In this document: piece by piece, positions 61,955-64,000 of the stretch
How the letters are laid out: the number at the start of each line of letters is the position of its first letter
How positions within the stretch are numbered: position 1 is the first letter of the stretch
The notes under the pieces: model-generated
Databases searched by the model: none
What the model was told of the DNA's origin: nothing
The model's input: the letters and a program-made list of their open reading frames with translations, nothing else
Made by a program: the position numbers and the translations under genes
NCBI RefSeq assembly: GCF_011045035.1
Contig: NZ_JAALAA010000011.1
Span: 62,001-126,000, forward strand
Reading direction: 5' to 3'
Length of the DNA stretch: 64,000 bases
DNA from: Nocardioides turkmenicus
GTDB lineage: Bacteria; Actinomycetota; Actinomycetes; Propionibacteriales; Nocardioidaceae

Positions 61955-62389
61955 GTGCAGAACGGGGAGTGGCGCGAGATCGCGCTCAAGGTGGGTGTGC
62001 TGCTGCTGGTCGGGGTGCTGATCTCCGTGGCGGGCTACGGCTACTCGCGCTCCCGCTTCCGCGAGCACGCCACCGAGCAGGCGGAGACGGCCGCCAGCAG
62101 GTTCGCGCGGACGACGAGCTGGACCACGGTCGAGGCGAAGCCGGAGCTGGTCGCCCAGTGGGCCCGGGCCTGCCCCTCGGTCCAGACCCCGCCGACCGAG
62201 AAGACGGCTGATGCGCGCGGCCATCTGGAGAAGGTACGCATCACCTCCACCGACCTCACCGAGACCGGTGCCACCGTGGAGCTGACCCCCGACGGCGGCC
62301 AGTCTGTGTTCACCCTGGTCGTGACCCGTTCCGGGGAGGGCAAGGACGAGGAGTGGCGGGTCACCGAGGTGACCTGCGCGGCGGGTTGA
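61955..62389 (+). CDS. Hypothetical single-pass membrane protein
   Basis: The 144-residue protein has a short N-terminal cytoplasmic segment, one membrane helix (VGVLLLVGVLISVAGYGY), and an extracellular domain with two cysteines (RACPSVQTPP and EVTCAAG) that might form a disulfide. No family is recognised. The start is GTG 61955. It is divergent from the TRDN protein and probably shares the palindromic site. Confidence 0.6.
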   Translation: MQNGEWREIALKVGVLLLVGVLISVAGYGYSRSRFREHATEQAETAASRFARTTSWTTVEAKPELVAQWARACPSVQTPPTEKTADARGHLEKVRITSTDLTETGATVELTPDGGQSVFTLVVTRSGEGKDEEWRVTEVTCAAG

Positions 62390-62432
62390 TCCCACCCGTC
62401 TGACATCGCCCTCGGGTGGGTACCACACCGGT

Positions 62433-63515
62433 ATGGACACCGCTGGATTCACCACTCTGTTGAACCGCCCAGGTCCGTACGCCACCGTGCTGGCCGACGT
62501 CAGCCAGGACTCGGAGAACGCGGCCCACGCCAAGGAGCTGCGCGTCCGCGCCGTCTGCGAGGAGCTCTCCGCGCAGGGCGCCCCACCGGAGGTCGTGGCA
62601 CAGGTCTCGGAGCGGCTGGGGACGAACCTGCACCAGCCCGCGCCGCTGGCGCACGTCGTCGTCGCGACGCCCGAGGGGGTCGCCTACGACGAGGTGGCCG
62701 TCGCCGAGGTCCCCAACCAGGTCGCGACCTGGGACGCGCTGCCCGACCTCGGCACCTGGATCGCCGCCCGCGACGCCTCGATGCCGTTCGTGCTGGTCAT
62801 GGTCGACCACACCGGCGGTGAGATCTCGCTGTGGGACTCGGGCATGCCGCGGCCGACGAGCACGACCACCGTCGAGGGCGACGAGCTCGAGCACGTGCAC
62901 AAGGTCCAGGACAACGTCGGCTGGGCGGCCTTCCGCATGCAGCAGACCACCGACAACGTCTGGCGGCACAACGCCGACAAGGTGGCCGAGGAGGTCACCC
63001 GGCTGATCCGCGACCACGGCCACGAGCTCGTGCTCGTCGGCGGTGACCCGGCCTCGGTGGGCAGGCTGCGCGACGACCTCGCCGACCTTCCGGTCGAGGT
63101 GGTCGAGCTGGCAAGCGGGCAGCGTGCCGCCGACGGCGGCGACGAGGCGCGCGAGGACGCGATCCGCAGCGCGCTGCTCGACCGAGTCGTACGCCGCCGC
63201 ACGGCACTCGTCCGGCGGCTCGAGGAGGCCTGGGGCCGTGGCGACCGCGCGGCCACCGGTGTACGCGACGTCGCCGACGCCTTCGTCACCGGCCGTGTCG
63301 AGACGCTGCTGATCGACCCGGACGCCCTGGCCGGGCGCACGCTCGACCCGGCGGACCACCCCGGCCTCAGCTTCGGCGAGGCTCCGGTCGACGGCCCGGT
63401 CGAGGCCGGCGAGGCGCTCATCGCCGCGGCGGTCCTCACCGACGCGGAGGTGTGCGTGCTGCCCGCGAGCCTGCTCGGCGACGCGCCCGTCGCGGCGCTG
63501 CTGCGCTGGTCCTGA
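62433..63515 (+). CDS. Vms1/Rv2629-like protein (baeRF-type domain)
   Basis: The 360-residue protein has the pattern of the Rv2629/bacterial eRF1-like (baeRF2) group: LLNRPGPYATVLADVSQDSE at the start, FVLVMVDHTGGEISLW, the HVHKVQDNVGWAAFRMQQTT block and a C-terminal HATGVRDVADAFVTGRVETLLID-like helical region. Related proteins act on stalled translation complexes or as stress factors, and Rv2629 has been linked to dormancy and drug tolerance. A role in peptidyl-tRNA handling is inferred from the family. No C-terminal tandem GGQ-like motif is obvious. Confidence 0.8.
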   Translation: MDTAGFTTLLNRPGPYATVLADVSQDSENAAHAKELRVRAVCEELSAQGAPPEVVAQVSERLGTNLHQPAPLAHVVVATPEGVAYDEVAVAEVPNQVATWDALPDLGTWIAARDASMPFVLVMVDHTGGEISLWDSGMPRPTSTTTVEGDELEHVHKVQDNVGWAAFRMQQTTDNVWRHNADKVAEEVTRLIRDHGHELVLVGGDPASVGRLRDDLADLPVEVVELASGQRAADGGDEAREDAIRSALLDRVVRRRTALVRRLEEAWGRGDRAATGVRDVADAFVTGRVETLLIDPDALAGRTLDPADHPGLSFGEAPVDGPVEAGEALIAAAVLTDAEVCVLPASLLGDAPVAALLRWS

Positions 63516-63521
63516 GCCGGG

Positions 63522-64000
63522 TCAGCGGCGCCAGGCCCGGATCTTGTCCGGCTCGGTGTCGGGAGACTCCGTGGCCGCCCAGATCTTGCGCCACTCGGCG
63601 ATCTCCTCACCGGCGGGGTCGGGAGTGCTGCGCTCGGCGGCACGGCGCATCGAGGCGTACCAGTCGGTGGCGTCCTCATCCAGCAGCCTCGCCACCGCCG
63701 CCCGGATCCGGGGCGCGAACTCGCGCACCGACTCACCCTCGGCTGGGCGGAGCGGCTCCCCGAAACGTACGGTCAGCTGACGGCGGCCGCCGGACCTGTC
63801 CTTCTCGGGCCAGTTCACGCCCCGCGGCATCGCGGCATAGGTGCCACGGTGGGCGATCGGGACGACCGGGACGCCGTACTCCAGGGCCAGGTAGGCGGCG
63901 CCGGACCGGAACCGGCCGACGGTGCCGTCCTTGGACCGGGTGCCCTCGGGGAAGACGACCAGCGACCAGCCCTCGGCGAGCACCTCGCCCGGCTGGGTCG
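63522..64000 (-). CDS. 1-acyl-sn-glycerol-3-phosphate acyltransferase (PlsC), C-terminal part
   Basis: The gene enters from the right edge, so its N-terminus with the HxxxxD acyltransferase motif is outside the window. The visible 159 residues include the FPEGTRSKDGTVGRFRSGAA motif (substrate phosphate binding) and PVVPIAHRGTYAAMPRG. PlsC makes phosphatidic acid from lysophosphatidic acid at the membrane. It converges with the Vms1-like gene (7 nt between stops). Confidence 0.85.
   Translation of the reverse strand, partial: TQPGEVLAEGWSLVVFPEGTRSKDGTVGRFRSGAAYLALEYGVPVVPIAHRGTYAAMPRGVNWPEKDRSGGRRQLTVRFGEPLRPAEGESVREFAPRIRAAVARLLDEDATDWYASMRRAAERSTPDPAGEEIAEWRKIWAATESPDTEPDKIRAWRR

Overview
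The window is high-GC DNA with many GTG starts, ATGA/GTGA-coupled genes and mycobacterial-type gene neighbourhoods (histidine phosphatase / zinc-ribbon / Nif3 order, a GlxR-like Crp, an Rv2629-like protein). This points to an actinobacterium, most likely a member of the Nocardioidaceae; the family placement is inference. I see no rRNA, tRNA, CRISPR array, insertion sequence or prophage. The sequence starts inside gcvT and ends inside an acyltransferase gene.

Layout. 1-4.5 kb: gcvT with its own tandem glycine riboswitch, a CobW-type GTPase, a Crp/GlxR regulator and a luciferase-like oxidoreductase. 3.5-14.8 kb: a SorC-family regulator divergent from a coupled tetritol operon (EltD-like dehydrogenase, TIM-like isomerase, DUF2291 protein, sugar ABC transporter, DhaK/DhaL-type kinase, RpiB-type isomerase) and a separate FGGY kinase. 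The predicted route is erythritol or L-threitol to L-erythrulose, L-erythrulose-1-P, D-erythrulose-4-P, then D-erythrose-4-P. 14.8-17.1 kb: an IclR regulator and a 3-oxoacid CoA-transferase pair. 17.2-23.6 kb: a membrane-fused ferredoxin reductase with PadR, then a copper-type YcnI/CopC-CopD group. 23.6-29.3 kb: a GlcD-like oxidase, a Mn2+-riboswitch-controlled TerC exporter and a MacB/FtsX-type exporter. 29.4-38.3 kb: a GAF regulator with a flavin monooxygenase, a DUF222/HNH protein, a hydrolase, a DesK-type two-component system and an SGNH hydrolase. 38.4-46.8 kb: an SF2 helicase with predicted membrane segments, a thioesterase, an MFS pump, a transhydrogenase, a TauD-like dioxygenase and an RNB ribonuclease. 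47-50.4 kb: YaaA, then the phosphatase/zinc-ribbon/Nif3 cluster. 50.5-56.3 kb: PotABCD-type transporter plus a YtcJ-like amidohydrolase. 56.5-64 kb: acyl-CoA synthetase, an OmpR-type two-component system flanked by two small Asp-rich proteins, a Ser/Thr kinase, a Vms1/Rv2629-like protein and PlsC.

The most unexpected structure is not protein-coding. Several intergenic gaps hold mirrored arrays of short repeats with exact spacing. One family has a 21-bp period (17.1, 38.3 and 41.1 kb). The other has a 32-bp period (48.1 and 56.4 kb). Each full array is a set of direct units facing a set of inverted units across a centre of fixed length (18 nt in one family, 8 nt in the other), and each ends within a few bases of a stop codon. 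Periods of 21 and 32 bp are close to two and three turns of B-DNA, so phased protein binding is possible; strong RNA hairpins acting as terminators are the simpler alternative. A second notable signal is an ATGAGAG-N2-CTCTCAT palindrome found upstream of both small Asp-rich proteins that flank the OmpR-type two-component system.
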